The notes under the pieces: model-generated
What the model saw: only the letters and a program-made list of their open reading frames with translations
Database searches by the model: none
Told to the model about the DNA's origin: nothing
Assembly (NCBI RefSeq): GCF_019711495.1
Contig: NZ_JAIGNM010000002.1
Coordinates: 558,001 to 622,000 of the forward strand
DNA: 64,000 nt
Direction of reading: 5' to 3'
Origin: Qipengyuania xiamenensis
Lineage (GTDB): Bacteria; Pseudomonadota; Alphaproteobacteria; Sphingomonadales; Sphingomonadaceae
In this document: positions 1 to 10,077 of the stretch, one piece after another
Layout of the letters: each line of letters opens with the position of its first letter
Numbering within the stretch: position 1 is the stretch's first letter
Made by a program: the position numbers and the translations under genes

Positions 1-155
1 CGTCCATCCGAACTCCCCGTTTGCGGCAAATCTCCATGAAAAGGTCAGACATCTTCATGCCGAGGTCAAGCATGGAGGTGATCGGCGACCTATCAGGGGG
101 TCATCGGAACACACCGATCGAAACAACCCGAACGATACTTTCAAGGAGAACACCA

Positions 156-380
156 ATGCCGCTCGTAACCATCGACGTGATCAAGAACGTTTTCACCGAC
201 GACCAGAAGAAGGACCTTATCGGCAAGGTCACCGAAGCCATGGTCGAAGTCGAAGGCGAAGCCATGCGCCCCGTCACCTGGGTCCGCATCATGGAAGTGG
301 AACAGGGCGACTGGGGCATCGGCGGCCAGTTGCTCGGCGCTGCTGATGTCCATGCCATGGCGGGCAAAAAGGCCGCCTGA
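156..380 (+). CDS. 4-oxalocrotonate tautomerase family protein
   Basis: Small (74 aa) enzyme of the tautomerase superfamily, which interconverts keto and enol forms of unsaturated acids using the N-terminal proline as general base. The protein begins Met-Pro-Leu, so removal of Met exposes Pro1. The C-terminal half has the family pattern RPVTWVRI...[11 protein letters not shown]. The ATG at 156 is chosen because AGGAG lies 7 nt upstream (144-148) and the protein must begin with Met-Pro; in-frame sequence further upstream is unrelated to the family. Physiological substrate unknown; no degradation pathway genes adjoin it. Confidence 0.9.
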   Translation: MPLVTIDVIKNVFTDDQKKDLIGKVTEAMVEVEGEAMRPVTWVRIMEVEQGDWGIGGQLLGAADVHAMAGKKAA

Positions 381-407
381 CCGCGCGTATTCCAAAACCC
401 GTCCCGA

Positions 408-438
408 AGAGAGGTCGTCCGTCCGGGCGGCCTCTTTT
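408..438. terminator. Rho-independent terminator after the tautomerase gene
   Basis: An 11-bp stem (410-420 with 425-435, two G-T wobbles) closes a GTCC loop and is followed by TTTT. It sits between the plus-strand tautomerase and the convergent minus-strand gene, so it may serve both. Confidence 0.7.
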
Positions 439-445
439 CGTGCAG

Positions 446-862
446 CTAGAAGATTGAATCCAGCATTCCCGTGACGAGGGCCTTGTAGAGAACGATCCCC
501 ACTCCGATCGTAAGCACCATAAGAAGCCGTACTATTCCTGCGCGCCAGTCGTCAGTTGCAATCGCCTGATCGCCGACGTCCTCTGCTTCGATCCATTTCA
601 TACGAAAATCATGCCACCAGAAGAAATAGGCAACAATCGCACCGGGAATCGGCACCGCAGGCGCGAACAGGCGATAGTCCGTCGGGCCGTAAAGGACTAA
701 AAGCGATGCTACAATGATATAGGCTACCGCTACCGTGAGAGCAGCCCTTTTGGCTGGAGGTTGCCTCAGGCCGACGAAGAAATGCAGGATCGCAGTCGCT
801 ATCGCGATCATTATGAAACCGATGCCGGCGACAAGCAGTACGATTGATGCCCATTCAGGCAT
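446..862 (-). CDS. Small integral membrane protein, function unknown
   Basis: 138 aa with four likely membrane segments (about residues 5-32, 41-60, 66-84 and 112-130). A polar stretch between segments 3 and 4 (HDFRMKWIEAEDVGD) contains charged residues and is probably a cytoplasmic loop. I recognise no family. It stands alone, convergent with the tautomerase and divergent from the helicase. Codon use is like that of its neighbours, so the reading frame is believable. Confidence 0.65.
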   Translation of the reverse strand: MPEWASIVLLVAGIGFIMIAIATAILHFFVGLRQPPAKRAALTVAVAYIIVASLLVLYGPTDYRLFAPAVPIPGAIVAYFFWWHDFRMKWIEAEDVGDQAIATDDWRAGIVRLLMVLTIGVGIVLYKALVTGMLDSIF

Positions 863-1127
863 GCTGTCTCTCCCCCCAATAATTTGAGGTCGAATATGTT
901 CGACAGGCCCCGAGAAACAGCGAGTGCGGTTGACTATTCACAGTATTCGCCCCACATGGCGCCCATCGAAGCGCGCTAGCCAGCGTGAAGCGGCGATGTG
1001 AGAGACATCCATCGCCCCGGCCGCGCCTCGGTCCAGTTTCCAATGACTTCCCTTTTCACGCGGGTCGTTTGACACCCGCGCCGCGCGACCATTCCGTCTG
1101 CGCGCCGCAAGCATATTGCGAGTATAC
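863..1127. other. Divergent intergenic region upstream of the RNA helicase
   Basis: 265 nt with no convincing gene. It must hold the promoters of the minus-strand membrane protein and the plus-strand helicase. A TTGACA occurs at 1069-1074 but no good -10 box follows at 16-18 nt, so I do not call a promoter. Confidence 0.5.
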
Positions 1128-2495
1128 ATGACACAATTCACCGACCTCGGGCTCTCCCAGCCCGTGCTCCAGGCCCTCGACATGAAGGGCTATACCGAGC
1201 CGACGCCGATCCAGGCGCAGGCCATTCCGCACGTTCTCGAAGGCCGCGACCTGCTCGGCATCGCGCAGACCGGCACCGGCAAGACCGCTGCCTTCATGCT
1301 GCCCAGCATCGACCGCCTGCGTGACGCCGACAAGCAGACGCCGTTCAAATCCTGCCGCATGCTGGTGCTCGCCCCGACGCGCGAGTTGGCGGGCCAGATC
1401 GCCGAAAGTGCCAAGGATTACGGCGCGCTTGCGGGCCTGAAGGTCCACAGCATCGTTGGCGGTACTTCGGTCAACAAGGACCGGAACAAGCTGCACCGCG
1501 GCACCGACATCCTCGTCGCGACGCCGGGCCGCCTGCTCGACCTGATCGACCAGAAGGCTTTTCGCCTCGACGGCGTGGAAATCCTCGTCCTCGACGAGGC
1601 CGACCAGATGCTCGATCTCGGCTTCATCCACGCGCTGCGCCGCATCAGCGAGCTCGTGCCGGACGATCGCCAGACGCTCTTCTTCAGCGCCACCATGCCC
1701 AAGCAGATCCAGGAACTGGTCGGCAAATACTGCCGCAATCCGGTCAAGGTCAGCGTGACGCCCGAAAGCACGACGGCTGAACGCATCGACCAGTATCTCT
1801 TCATGGTCCAGCAGGACGAGAAGCAGACGCTGCTCGAAATGATCCTGTCCGAACGCCACAAGGTGCCCGGCAAGTTCGAACGCGTGCTGATCTTCGCCCG
1901 CACCAAGCATGGCTGCGACCGCATCGTGAAGAAGCTCGGCCAGGCAGGCATTCCTGCCAACGCCATTCACGGCAACAAGAGCCAGCCGCAGCGCGAGCGT
2001 GCGCTCGACGAATTCAAGCGCGCCAAGACGCCGATCCTGATCGCGACCGATGTCGCCGCGCGCGGGATCGACATTCCGGGCGTTAGCCACGTGATCAATT
2101 ACGAGCTGCCCAACGTGCCCGAACAGTACGTCCACCGCATCGGCCGCACCGCGCGTGCCGGCAAGGACGGTATCGCGATTGCTTTCTGTGCAGAGGACGA
2201 ACGCGATTACCTGAAGGACATCCGTAAGAAGACCGACGCGGAATTCGAGCGCCTGCCGCTCCCCGACAATTTCCGCGCAGTCGTCGAAGGCGTTGGCCCG
2301 ACCAAGCGCGAGCAGAAGCCGCGTCTTGCCAAGCCCAAGGTTCGCCCGACCGGCGGCGCTACCAAGCCGAAACCCAAGCAGAAACATCCTGCGCGCAAGG
2401 GCAAGCCCGAGGGCGCAGGGCAGGGCGGCAAGCCCGGCGGTCGTCCGGGCGGAAATCGTAACCGTAACCGGAACCGGCCGCGCAGCGGAAGGTAA
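1128..2495 (+). CDS. rhlE: DEAD-box ATP-dependent RNA helicase (RhlE-like)
   Basis: 455 aa. RecA-like domain 1 carries the Q motif near residues 22-30, Walker A AQTGTGKT (46-53), PTREL (83-87), DEAD (156-159) and SAT (187-189). Domain 2 has the ARGIDIP and HRIGRTARAG motifs. After about residue 380 comes a low-complexity basic tail rich in Lys, Pro, Gly, Arg and Asn, as in RhlE/CsdA-type helicases that remodel ribosomal or mRNA structures, often in the cold. ATG 1128 is preferred to a TTG at 1116 because it gives the usual N-terminus (MTQFTDLGLS). Assignment to RhlE rather than another DEAD paralogue is inferred. Confidence 0.93.
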   Translation: MTQFTDLGLSQPVLQALDMKGYTEPTPIQAQAIPHVLEGRDLLGIAQTGTGKTAAFMLPSIDRLRDADKQTPFKSCRMLVLAPTRELAGQIAESAKDYGALAGLKVHSIVGGTSVNKDRNKLHRGTDILVATPGRLLDLIDQKAFRLDGVEILVLDEADQMLDLGFIHALRRISELVPDDRQTLFFSATMPKQIQELVGKYCRNPVKVSVTPESTTAERIDQYLFMVQQDEKQTLLEMILSERHKVPGKFERVLIFARTKHGCDRIVKKLGQAGIPANAIHGNKSQPQRERALDEFKRAKTPILIATDVAARGIDIPGVSHVINYELPNVPEQYVHRIGRTARAGKDGIAIAFCAEDERDYLKDIRKKTDAEFERLPLPDNFRAVVEGVGPTKREQKPRLAKPKVRPTGGATKPKPKQKHPARKGKPEGAGQGGKPGGRPGGNRNRNRNRPRSGR

Positions 2496-2560
2496 GTCGG
2501 AACTTGCTTATCGGCTCACGGTTGGCGAGAGACACGCGCGAAAGCTGACAGGAGCGCCGA

Positions 2561-3913
2561 ATGGCCGACCAATACGATTACGACCTCTTCACCATCGGCG
2601 CCGGTTCTGGCGGCGTGCGCGCCAGCCGTGTCTCTGCGGCCCACGGCGCGAAGGTCGCGATTGCTGAGGAACACCGCGTCGGCGGCACCTGCGTGATCCG
2701 CGGCTGCGTGCCCAAGAAGATGCTCGTCTACGGCGCACATTTCGCCGAGGACCTCGAGGATTGCCAACGCTTCGGCTGGGAAATCGGCGAGAAGAAATTC
2801 GACTGGAAGGTGCTGCGCGACAATGTGCTGGCCGATGTAGACCGGCTGGAAGGCGCCTACACCGATACGCTGCAGAACCACGAGGTCGAAATCTTCAAGG
2901 AGCGTGCCGAGATTACCGGCCCGCACGAGATCACGCTCGCCAGCGGCCGCAAGGTTACGGCCAAGTACATCCTGATCGCCACCGGCGCGCGTCCGCGCAT
3001 GCCCGAATGCCAGGGCGCGGAACATGCGATCAGTTCGAACGAGGCATTTCACCTCGACGAACTGCCGAAGAAGATCATCATCGCGGGTGGCGGCTACATC
3101 GCCAACGAATTCGCCGGTGTATTCAATGAGTTCGGCTGCGATGTTCATGTCGTCAATCGCGGTGACCGCCTGCTGCGCAGCTATGACGAGGCGGTGCGCG
3201 ACCGACTGCTCCAGATCAGCACGATGAAGGGCATCAAGTTCCGCTTCAACACGACCTTCGAATACATCAAGCCGTGTGACGAAGGCGGCTATTTCGTAAA
3301 GCTCAGCGACCAGGACGAGGAAAAGGCGGACCTCGTCATGTTCGCCGTCGGCCGCGTTCCCAACACCGAAGGGCTGGGGCTGGACAAGGCGGGCGTCGAG
3401 CTGGGTGATGGCGGCGAGATCAAGGTCGACCGCTTCAGCAAGACCAATGTCGACCATATCTTTGCCGTTGGCGATGTGACCGACCGCGTGCAACTGACCC
3501 CCGTCGCCATTCGCGAAGGCCAGGCCATTGCCGACATGGTCTTCGGCGGCTGCGATCCGGTTGCCGTGGATCACTCCTGCATCCCGAGCGCCGTTTTCAG
3601 CCATCCGCCCATCGCCGCTGTCGGCATGACCGAGGGCGAGGCCAAGAACAAGCTCGGCAGCGTGAAGGTCTACCTGTCCGATTTCCGGCCGATGAAGAAC
3701 GTACTTGCCGGCCGCAACGAACGCAGCCTGATCAAGATGGTCTGCGATGGCGATAGCGGAAAGATCGTCGGCATCCACATGATCGCTCCCGAGGCGCCGG
3801 AGATGATGCAGGCTGCCGCGATCGCTGTGAAGGCAGGCCTCACCAAGGCCGATTTCGATGCGACCACCGCGATCCATCCGACGATGGCCGAAGAACTCGT
3901 CCTGATGCGTTGA
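2561..3913 (+). CDS. gor: Glutathione-disulfide reductase
   Basis: 450 aa FAD flavoprotein that reduces oxidised glutathione with NADPH in the cytoplasm. The FAD-binding GAGSGG (13-18) is followed by the redox-active disulfide GGTCVIRGCVPKK (Cys44 and Cys49). A second Rossmann motif (AGGGYIANEF) binds NADPH, and the C-terminus has the catalytic HPTMAEE that completes the partner subunit's active site. AGGAG lies 6 nt before the ATG. Length matches plant/alphaproteobacterial-type Gor proteins. It is 65 nt downstream of the helicase and may be read with it. Confidence 0.96.
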   Translation: MADQYDYDLFTIGAGSGGVRASRVSAAHGAKVAIAEEHRVGGTCVIRGCVPKKMLVYGAHFAEDLEDCQRFGWEIGEKKFDWKVLRDNVLADVDRLEGAYTDTLQNHEVEIFKERAEITGPHEITLASGRKVTAKYILIATGARPRMPECQGAEHAISSNEAFHLDELPKKIIIAGGGYIANEFAGVFNEFGCDVHVVNRGDRLLRSYDEAVRDRLLQISTMKGIKFRFNTTFEYIKPCDEGGYFVKLSDQDEEKADLVMFAVGRVPNTEGLGLDKAGVELGDGGEIKVDRFSKTNVDHIFAVGDVTDRVQLTPVAIREGQAIADMVFGGCDPVAVDHSCIPSAVFSHPPIAAVGMTEGEAKNKLGSVKVYLSDFRPMKNVLAGRNERSLIKMVCDGDSGKIVGIHMIAPEAPEMMQAAAIAVKAGLTKADFDATTAIHPTMAEELVLMR

Positions 3914-3976
3914 TCTCGCCAGTCGGTTGCAGCGAGCAACCTTTGGTCATAGCATCGCCCGAAAGGGAGAAACGAG

Positions 3977-5002
3977 ATGACTGGAACCGTGCTCGTTACC
4001 GGCGGCACCGGCTATATCGCCGGCGAACTGATCCGGCAGCTGCTTGCAAAGGGCTGGACGGTCCACACGACCGTGCGCAACAAGGCGAAAAGCAAGGGCA
4101 TCCTTCAGCGCCGCTTCGGCAATCCGGACGAGGCCCAGTTCAAGGTCTTCGAAGCCGAACTGATGGATGACGCAGGCTGGGCAGAGGCCGTCGCCGGCTG
4201 TACGCACATGGCCCACGTCGCCTCGCCCATCGCGGCTTCCACCCCCAAGGACGAGAACGAGATGATCGTCCCGGCCCGCGAGGGCACGCTGCGCGCCCTG
4301 CGTTTCGCCAAGGATGCCGGCGTGAAGCGGTTCGTCCAGACGAGCTCGATGGCGGCCGTGGCCTATGGCCGGAGCGACAAGGTCTACACCGTCGATGAAA
4401 GCGACTGGACCGATGTGTCGCACCCCGACGTCTACCCTTACGTCAAATCCAAGACCATCGCCGAACGTGCGGCGCGCGACTGGATCGAGGAGAACGGCGC
4501 GGGGATGGAGTTCGTATCGGTCAATCCGTCGATGGTGCTCGGCCCGGTGGACGATCCCGATTTCTCCCCCTCGGTCGAGGCGGTGAAACAGGTACTCGAC
4601 GGCTCCATGCCGATGGCTCCCGACCTTGGCTTTGCCATCGTCGACACGCGCGATGTCGCCGACCTGCACGTCCGCTGCCTTGAGGAGCCGGACCTTGCGA
4701 ACGAGCGCTTCCTTGCCGCCGGCAAGTTCATGAAAATCATCGAGATCGCCGATGTCCTGCGCGATCGCCTCCCGCCGGAGCACACCCGCAAGGTGCCCAA
4801 GAAGATCATGCCCAACTGGATGGTCTCGATCCTTTCGCTGTTCAATCCGGGGGTGCGCTCGATCAAGAGCGAGATCGGCAAGACGCGCAATGTCGATCCG
4901 AGCCATGCGCTGGAACGGCTGGGCTGGAAAACCCGGCCCGAGGAAGAGAGCATCGTCGATTGCGCGAAGTCCCTCATCGCGCACGGCGTGGTGAAGGTCT
5001 GA
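3977..5002 (+). CDS. NAD(P)-dependent epimerase / dihydroflavonol-4-reductase-like
   Basis: 341 aa extended short-chain dehydrogenase/reductase. N-terminal nucleotide-binding GGTGYIAG (9-16), SSM near 123-125 and catalytic YVKSK (Tyr155, Lys159). The Rossmann motif has Ala where most members have Gly or Phe. The C-terminal half (VDTRDVADLHV, then a variable substrate lid) matches dihydroflavonol reductase/cinnamoyl-CoA reductase-like bacterial proteins, which reduce carbonyls with NADPH. GGGAGAAACGAG precedes the ATG. Substrate unknown. It lies 63 nt after gor; a redox-stress link is only positional. Confidence 0.85.
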   Translation: MTGTVLVTGGTGYIAGELIRQLLAKGWTVHTTVRNKAKSKGILQRRFGNPDEAQFKVFEAELMDDAGWAEAVAGCTHMAHVASPIAASTPKDENEMIVPAREGTLRALRFAKDAGVKRFVQTSSMAAVAYGRSDKVYTVDESDWTDVSHPDVYPYVKSKTIAERAARDWIEENGAGMEFVSVNPSMVLGPVDDPDFSPSVEAVKQVLDGSMPMAPDLGFAIVDTRDVADLHVRCLEEPDLANERFLAAGKFMKIIEIADVLRDRLPPEHTRKVPKKIMPNWMVSILSLFNPGVRSIKSEIGKTRNVDPSHALERLGWKTRPEEESIVDCAKSLIAHGVVKV

Positions 5003-5103
5003 CCGGTCCCGAAAGTGGACGGGGGGCTATCGCGCATTGCCAGCCCGTCCGCACCTCGCCAGAACAATCCTGAAATGACGAGTCGCCGACAGGAATTGCA
5101 GTC

Positions 5104-5661
5104 ATGAATATGCTGGCATCGCGCGGACAGCTGCGCGCGAGTTTCATCCGCTGGGCCCTTTTCCTGGTGCCCCTTGTCGTCCTGCTCGGCTTCGTTGCCG
5201 GGCAATTGGGGCCGGGGCCGGAAAGCGCTTGGTTCCAGTCGCTCGAAAAGCCCTCGATCTTTCCCGAACCCAAGTGGTTCGGCATCGTCTGGTCGATCCT
5301 CTATGTGATGATCGGGCTTTCGGTGGCGCTCGTTGCCTCGGCATGGGGCGCGCGTGGCCGCACCGCGGCGCTTATCGCATTCGCGCTGCACTTCCTGCTC
5401 AACCTTGCATGGTCGCCGACCTTCTTCGGCATGCAACAGATGAGTGCCGCGCTCGTGGTGATCGTGCTCATCTTCCTCAGCCTGCTGGTAGTGATCGCCC
5501 TGTTCTGGAAGGTGCGCGGCCTCGCTGCACTGCTGCTGGTGCCCTATCTCGCGTGGGTCTGCTTCGCGACGCTGCTCAATTACGAATTTCTGCAGCTCAA
5601 TCCGGATGCCGACGGCGGTTCGTCGGGCCAGGCGATCGAGCGTGTGCGCATCGGCAATTGA
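5104..5661 (+). CDS. tspO: TspO/MBR family tryptophan-rich sensory protein
   Basis: 185 aa with five predicted membrane helices. Family signatures are KPSIFPEPKWFGIVWSILY (helix 1-2 junction), LNLAWSPTFFG and PYLAWVCFATLLNYEFLQLN. TspO proteins bind porphyrins and related ligands; in Rhodobacter TspO is an outer-membrane negative regulator of photopigment genes. About 20 N-terminal residues precede helix 1. No bacteriochlorophyll or carotenoid genes lie nearby, so the physiological role cannot be read from context. Confidence 0.93.
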   Translation: MNMLASRGQLRASFIRWALFLVPLVVLLGFVAGQLGPGPESAWFQSLEKPSIFPEPKWFGIVWSILYVMIGLSVALVASAWGARGRTAALIAFALHFLLNLAWSPTFFGMQQMSAALVVIVLIFLSLLVVIALFWKVRGLAALLLVPYLAWVCFATLLNYEFLQLNPDADGGSSGQAIERVRIGN

Positions 5662-5692
5662 ACTGCCGCGACTGTCGGCCTAGATAGCCCGC

Positions 5693-5938
5693 ATGCAGAG
5701 CCAGAACCCGATGATCGCCGACTTCGTCAAACTCGCCAATTCGGCGGCCGGTACGCTTGCGGGCATGACCCGCGAAGCGCGCGAGACTGCTCGTGAACGG
5801 GCCAAGGAAGCGTTCGGCGGCATGGACTTCGTCACCCGCGAAGAATTCGATGCGGTCAAGGCGATGGCCGCCAAGGCGCGCGAGCAGGCAGAAGATCTCG
5901 CCACCCGCGTCGCGGCGCTGGAAGCCAAGCACAAGTGA
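5693..5938 (+). CDS. ubiK: UbiK-family accessory factor (BMFP domain)
   Basis: 81 aa, almost entirely helical, with a C-terminal coiled coil (FVTREEFDAVKAMAAKAREQAEDLATRVAALEAK) typical of the BMFP/UbiK family. UbiK helps assemble the soluble aerobic ubiquinone-biosynthesis complex with UbiJ in Enterobacteria; the family also fuses membranes in vitro. The N-terminal amphipathic region (MIADFVKLANSAAGTLAGM) is the membrane-interacting part. It sits 31 nt after tspO and just before recO. Confidence 0.88.
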   Translation: MQSQNPMIADFVKLANSAAGTLAGMTREARETARERAKEAFGGMDFVTREEFDAVKAMAAKAREQAEDLATRVAALEAKHK

Positions 5939-5970
5939 GTTTTGCCCCTGCCGCGCGGTAGGGGTTCCCC

Positions 5971-6567
5971 ATGCATCTACGCGCACCAGCAATCCTGATC
6001 GCTGCCCGCCCTCATGGCGAGACAGCAGTGATCGCGCGCCTGCTGACCGAGGAAAGCGGTGTCGTCGCGGCCTATGTCGCAGGCGGGCGAGGGCGACAGT
6101 TGCGGCCCGTGGTCATTCCCGGAAACATGGTCGAAGCCGAAATCCGAGCCAAGTCGGACAGCCAGTTGCCCTTTGCGCGGCTGGAGCTTGCCCAGAGCCG
6201 CGGGCCCTGGCTGACCGAGCCGTTGCCCGCCGCCGCTATCGCATGGACCTGTGCGCTCACGGCCAGCGCCTTGCCCGAACGCAATCCATATCCCAGCCTC
6301 TTTTCCGCGCTTTCCGGCCTGCTCGATGCAATCTGTAACGCACCCTCTGCGCGTGGCTGGGCAGGCGCGCTTGCGTCCTATGAAGTGCTGCTCCTGCGGG
6401 AGCTCGGTTATGGCGGTGCAAGGCCCGAGATAGAGGGGCTTGAGCAGGCTCTGGAAATTCTGCGCGGCAACGAGCCTCTGATCGCCAGATACCTCCTTGC
6501 CGACACCCGCAATGACGTTCTAGCCGCTAGGGCTCTCCTGATGCAGCGGCTCGAACGGATGGTCTGA
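5971..6567 (+). CDS. recO: DNA repair protein RecO
   Basis: 198 aa. The N-terminal OB-fold ([32 protein letters not shown]) and the following helical domain ([24 protein letters not shown]) are diagnostic of RecO, which loads RecA onto SSB-coated single strands with RecR. The protein is about 40 residues shorter than E. coli RecO (242 aa) and lacks the CxxC zinc-binding module many homologues carry after the LLRELGYG helix. Start ATG 5971 gives the canonical N-terminus. leuB begins 1 nt after its stop codon. Confidence 0.9.
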   Translation: MHLRAPAILIAARPHGETAVIARLLTEESGVVAAYVAGGRGRQLRPVVIPGNMVEAEIRAKSDSQLPFARLELAQSRGPWLTEPLPAAAIAWTCALTASALPERNPYPSLFSALSGLLDAICNAPSARGWAGALASYEVLLLRELGYGGARPEIEGLEQALEILRGNEPLIARYLLADTRNDVLAARALLMQRLERMV

Positions 6568-6568
6568 C

Positions 6569-7636
<1,068 letters not shown>

Positions 7637-7667
7637 TCTTAAACGCAATTCGCTTCAGGCGGGGGCC

Positions 7668-8759
7668 ATGGCGCTCGACCTGGCGATCATTCTTCCAACG
7701 CTCAACGAGCGTGACAATCTCGCTCCGCTGGTGGAGCGGATAGAGGATGCACTCGGCCCGTTCGGCTGGGAAGTGCTGGTCGTGGACGACAATTCGGCTG
7801 ACGGCACCTCCGACGAAGCGCGGCGCATTGCCCGCGAGGATCCCCGCGTCCGGGCCATCCAGCGTATCGGCCGCCGTGGGCTTTCGAGCGCGGCGATAGA
7901 AGGCTTCTGCGCCACTGCCGCACCCTTCGTCGCGGTCATGGATGCCGACCACCAGCACGACCCGAAACTGCTCGCGTCCATGCTTGAATGCGTTCGTTCG
8001 GGCGAGGCCGACGTGGCCGTGGCGAGCCGGTTTGCCGAAGGCGCGAGCATGGAGGAATGGGGTCGCCCCGATCGCGAGAAGCTGTCCTCGCTCGCCAATG
8101 GTCTTGCCCGCCGCCTGACCGGAGTCGAACTCAGCGATCCGATGAGCGGCTATTTCCTGCTGTCCACCGACAGGGCGCGCAGCCTCGTGCCGCGCTTGTC
8201 CGGTATCGGTTTCAAGATCCTGCTCGACCTGCTCGCGACCTCCGACAGGCCATTGAAGGTCAAGGATTTCCCGATGAACTTTGCCGCGCGCCGTGCGGGC
8301 GAGAGCAAGCTCGACCGTGCCATCGCCCTCGATTTCCTCGCCGGGCTTTACGACAAGAGCTTCGGGCGGATCATTCCGACCCGGTTCGCACTGTTCGGCA
8401 CGGTCGGGGCACTGGGCGTGCTGGTGCACCTCGCCATCCTCTACCTGTGCTTGCTGGCATTCGGCGCGGGCTTCACCTGGGCGCAGGCCGTCGCGACCTT
8501 CGGCGCGATGACCTTCAATTTCTGGCTCAACAATTTCCTGACCTATCGTGACCGGCGCCTGACAAGTGTCCGCAAGGTCCTTGCAGGCTGGGCGAGCTTC
8601 ATCGCCGCCTGTTCGGTAGGGGCCTTCGCCAATGTCGCGGTCGCCAGCGCGCTCTACGCGCGGGGCTTGCACGAAGTGCTCGCGGCGATGGTGGGGATCG
8701 GTATCGGCTCGGTGTGGAATTACGCGCTGTCGAGCCGCTTCGTCTGGGGCCGCTACTAG
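7668..8759 (+). CDS. GT2 polyprenol-phosphate glycosyltransferase fused to a GtrA membrane domain
   Basis: 363 aa. Residues about 5-225 are a dolichol-phosphate-mannose-synthase-like GT2 domain with ILPTLNERDNL, VDDNSADGT, DADHQHDP and a conserved ELSDPMSGYFLL. Residues about 240-363 form a four-helix GtrA-like domain (RFALFGTVGALGVLVHL ... FNFWLNNFLTYRDRRL ... IGSVWNYALSSRFVW). Such enzymes move a sugar from a nucleotide donor to undecaprenyl phosphate, and GtrA domains are thought to help flip the product. It converges on a GT39-type transferase with only 3 nt between the stops. Sugar identity is unknown. Confidence 0.88.
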   Translation: MALDLAIILPTLNERDNLAPLVERIEDALGPFGWEVLVVDDNSADGTSDEARRIAREDPRVRAIQRIGRRGLSSAAIEGFCATAAPFVAVMDADHQHDPKLLASMLECVRSGEADVAVASRFAEGASMEEWGRPDREKLSSLANGLARRLTGVELSDPMSGYFLLSTDRARSLVPRLSGIGFKILLDLLATSDRPLKVKDFPMNFAARRAGESKLDRAIALDFLAGLYDKSFGRIIPTRFALFGTVGALGVLVHLAILYLCLLAFGAGFTWAQAVATFGAMTFNFWLNNFLTYRDRRLTSVRKVLAGWASFIAACSVGAFANVAVASALYARGLHEVLAAMVGIGIGSVWNYALSSRFVWGRY

Positions 8760-8762
8760 GGC

Positions 8763-10034
8763 CTATTTCCAGCTTTCGAGCCAGGCCCAGACCTGGAAAC
8801 TGTCGGGCCGTGCAAGCGGTTCTGCGGCGATGATCTCGTAGAAAAAGGCGAAGACCAGCAGGTTCAGGACGATGACGGCTGCCGCCAGCTTGCGCCTTCC
8901 GCTCTGTCGCAAATCGTCGAGCGCCAGCGCCAGCGCTACCAGCAGGAAAGTGCTCGGCAGGAAGTAGTGATAATAGAACTGGACCGGCTTGGCCGCGAAA
9001 ATCCAGAAACCTAGGCTGACGGCATAGAGCACAGCGACAGCACCATGCATCGGCGCGCGGGCCTTCGCTCCCTGCCATGCGCACCACAGCAGGGCCGGCA
9101 GGCCGAGCAGCATCGTCAGCGGGTTTCCGATCAGCATGATCCCGCGCTGCGCGCCGTCCACGGGCTCGTAGAGATACCAGATCGCTCGCCAGTTCATCAC
9201 CCACTCGGGCCAGTTCGACTGGTAGGGGTGCGGCTTCAGCACCTGCGTTTGCAGGTCGAGCATGAAACGGTGATGCGCTATCAGCCCTTCGGTAATCGGC
9301 TGGTTGGCGAAGTAGTAGGCGGGCCAGAAGGTCGCGGCGTAGACGATCAGCGGCAATAAGCCGAGCCAGCCGAACGCCTCCACCAGCGTCATGCCCGGTA
9401 CCGGCATTCCGCGCCTGCTCAGCAGCAGGCGGCGGCGGCCGGCAAACCAGCGGAGCACGAGGAAGGCGAGGCCGGGCACCATCGCGATGATCAGCGTGTT
9501 CCACTTGCTCGCCATGGCAAGGCCCAGCGCAACACCAGCAAGCGCCAGCCGCCAGCGGCCCTTTTCCGGCTCACGGATGGCAGCTGCGCATTGCCAGAAG
9601 GCTACCGACAGGGCCGCGATCGCGAAGACGTCGAGCATCGCGATGCGCGAATGGATGAAAAGATGGAAGCCGGTCGCCACGAGCAGACCCGCGACAAGCG
9701 TCGCATAGCGGCTCAATGTGCCGAACCAGACGACGCGCATGACCGCGAAGAGCGCCAGCGCGCCGGCCAGCGAGGGCATGATCCGCCAGCCCCACGCATT
9801 GTCGCCAAGCAGCATGATGCCGAGCGCGATCATCTCCTTGCCGAACAGCGGATGTTCGCGGTTCGAGAAAGTGTCCAGAGCGATCAGGTCGCGCGCGGCA
9901 GGAAGGTAGTGGACTTCGTCGAAATAGGGCTTCGTCGGGATGCCGAGGTTCCATGCCACGAGCAGCCAGAAGCCGAGCGCCAGCGCGGCGCACCAGAGTA
10001 TCGGGTCTTGCGGTTGCTCGGGCGCGCGGCTCAT
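8763..10034 (-). CDS. GT39-type phospholipid-carrier-dependent glycosyltransferase (PMT family)
   Basis: 423 aa polytopic protein with about ten membrane helices. The first periplasmic loop has FDEVHYLPAARDLI and REHPLFGKEMIALG, the acidic and His-Pro motifs of protein O-mannosyltransferase/ArnT-like enzymes. These use a polyprenyl-phosphate sugar outside the cytoplasmic membrane to glycosylate proteins or lipids. The start ATG at 10034 (MSRAPEQPQD) is chosen because longer in-frame versions run into the upstream gene. It is probably the consumer of the lipid-linked sugar made by the convergent GT2-GtrA protein (inference). Confidence 0.87.
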   Translation of the reverse strand: MSRAPEQPQDPILWCAALALGFWLLVAWNLGIPTKPYFDEVHYLPAARDLIALDTFSNREHPLFGKEMIALGIMLLGDNAWGWRIMPSLAGALALFAVMRVVWFGTLSRYATLVAGLLVATGFHLFIHSRIAMLDVFAIAALSVAFWQCAAAIREPEKGRWRLALAGVALGLAMASKWNTLIIAMVPGLAFLVLRWFAGRRRLLLSRRGMPVPGMTLVEAFGWLGLLPLIVYAATFWPAYYFANQPITEGLIAHHRFMLDLQTQVLKPHPYQSNWPEWVMNWRAIWYLYEPVDGAQRGIMLIGNPLTMLLGLPALLWCAWQGAKARAPMHGAVAVLYAVSLGFWIFAAKPVQFYYHYFLPSTFLLVALALALDDLRQSGRRKLAAAVIVLNLLVFAFFYEIIAAEPLARPDSFQVWAWLESWK

Positions 10035-10077
10035 CGCGCGGATGCTTAGGAAAGCATGCGCCGCCCGGCAAGCGCGT

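Noticed and set aside
1..73. Possible N-terminus of a minus-strand gene running off the left edge ([20 protein letters not shown]...).
   Set aside because: Only about 24 codons, no clear ribosome-binding site, and an open frame of that length is common by chance. The sequence left of the window would decide.
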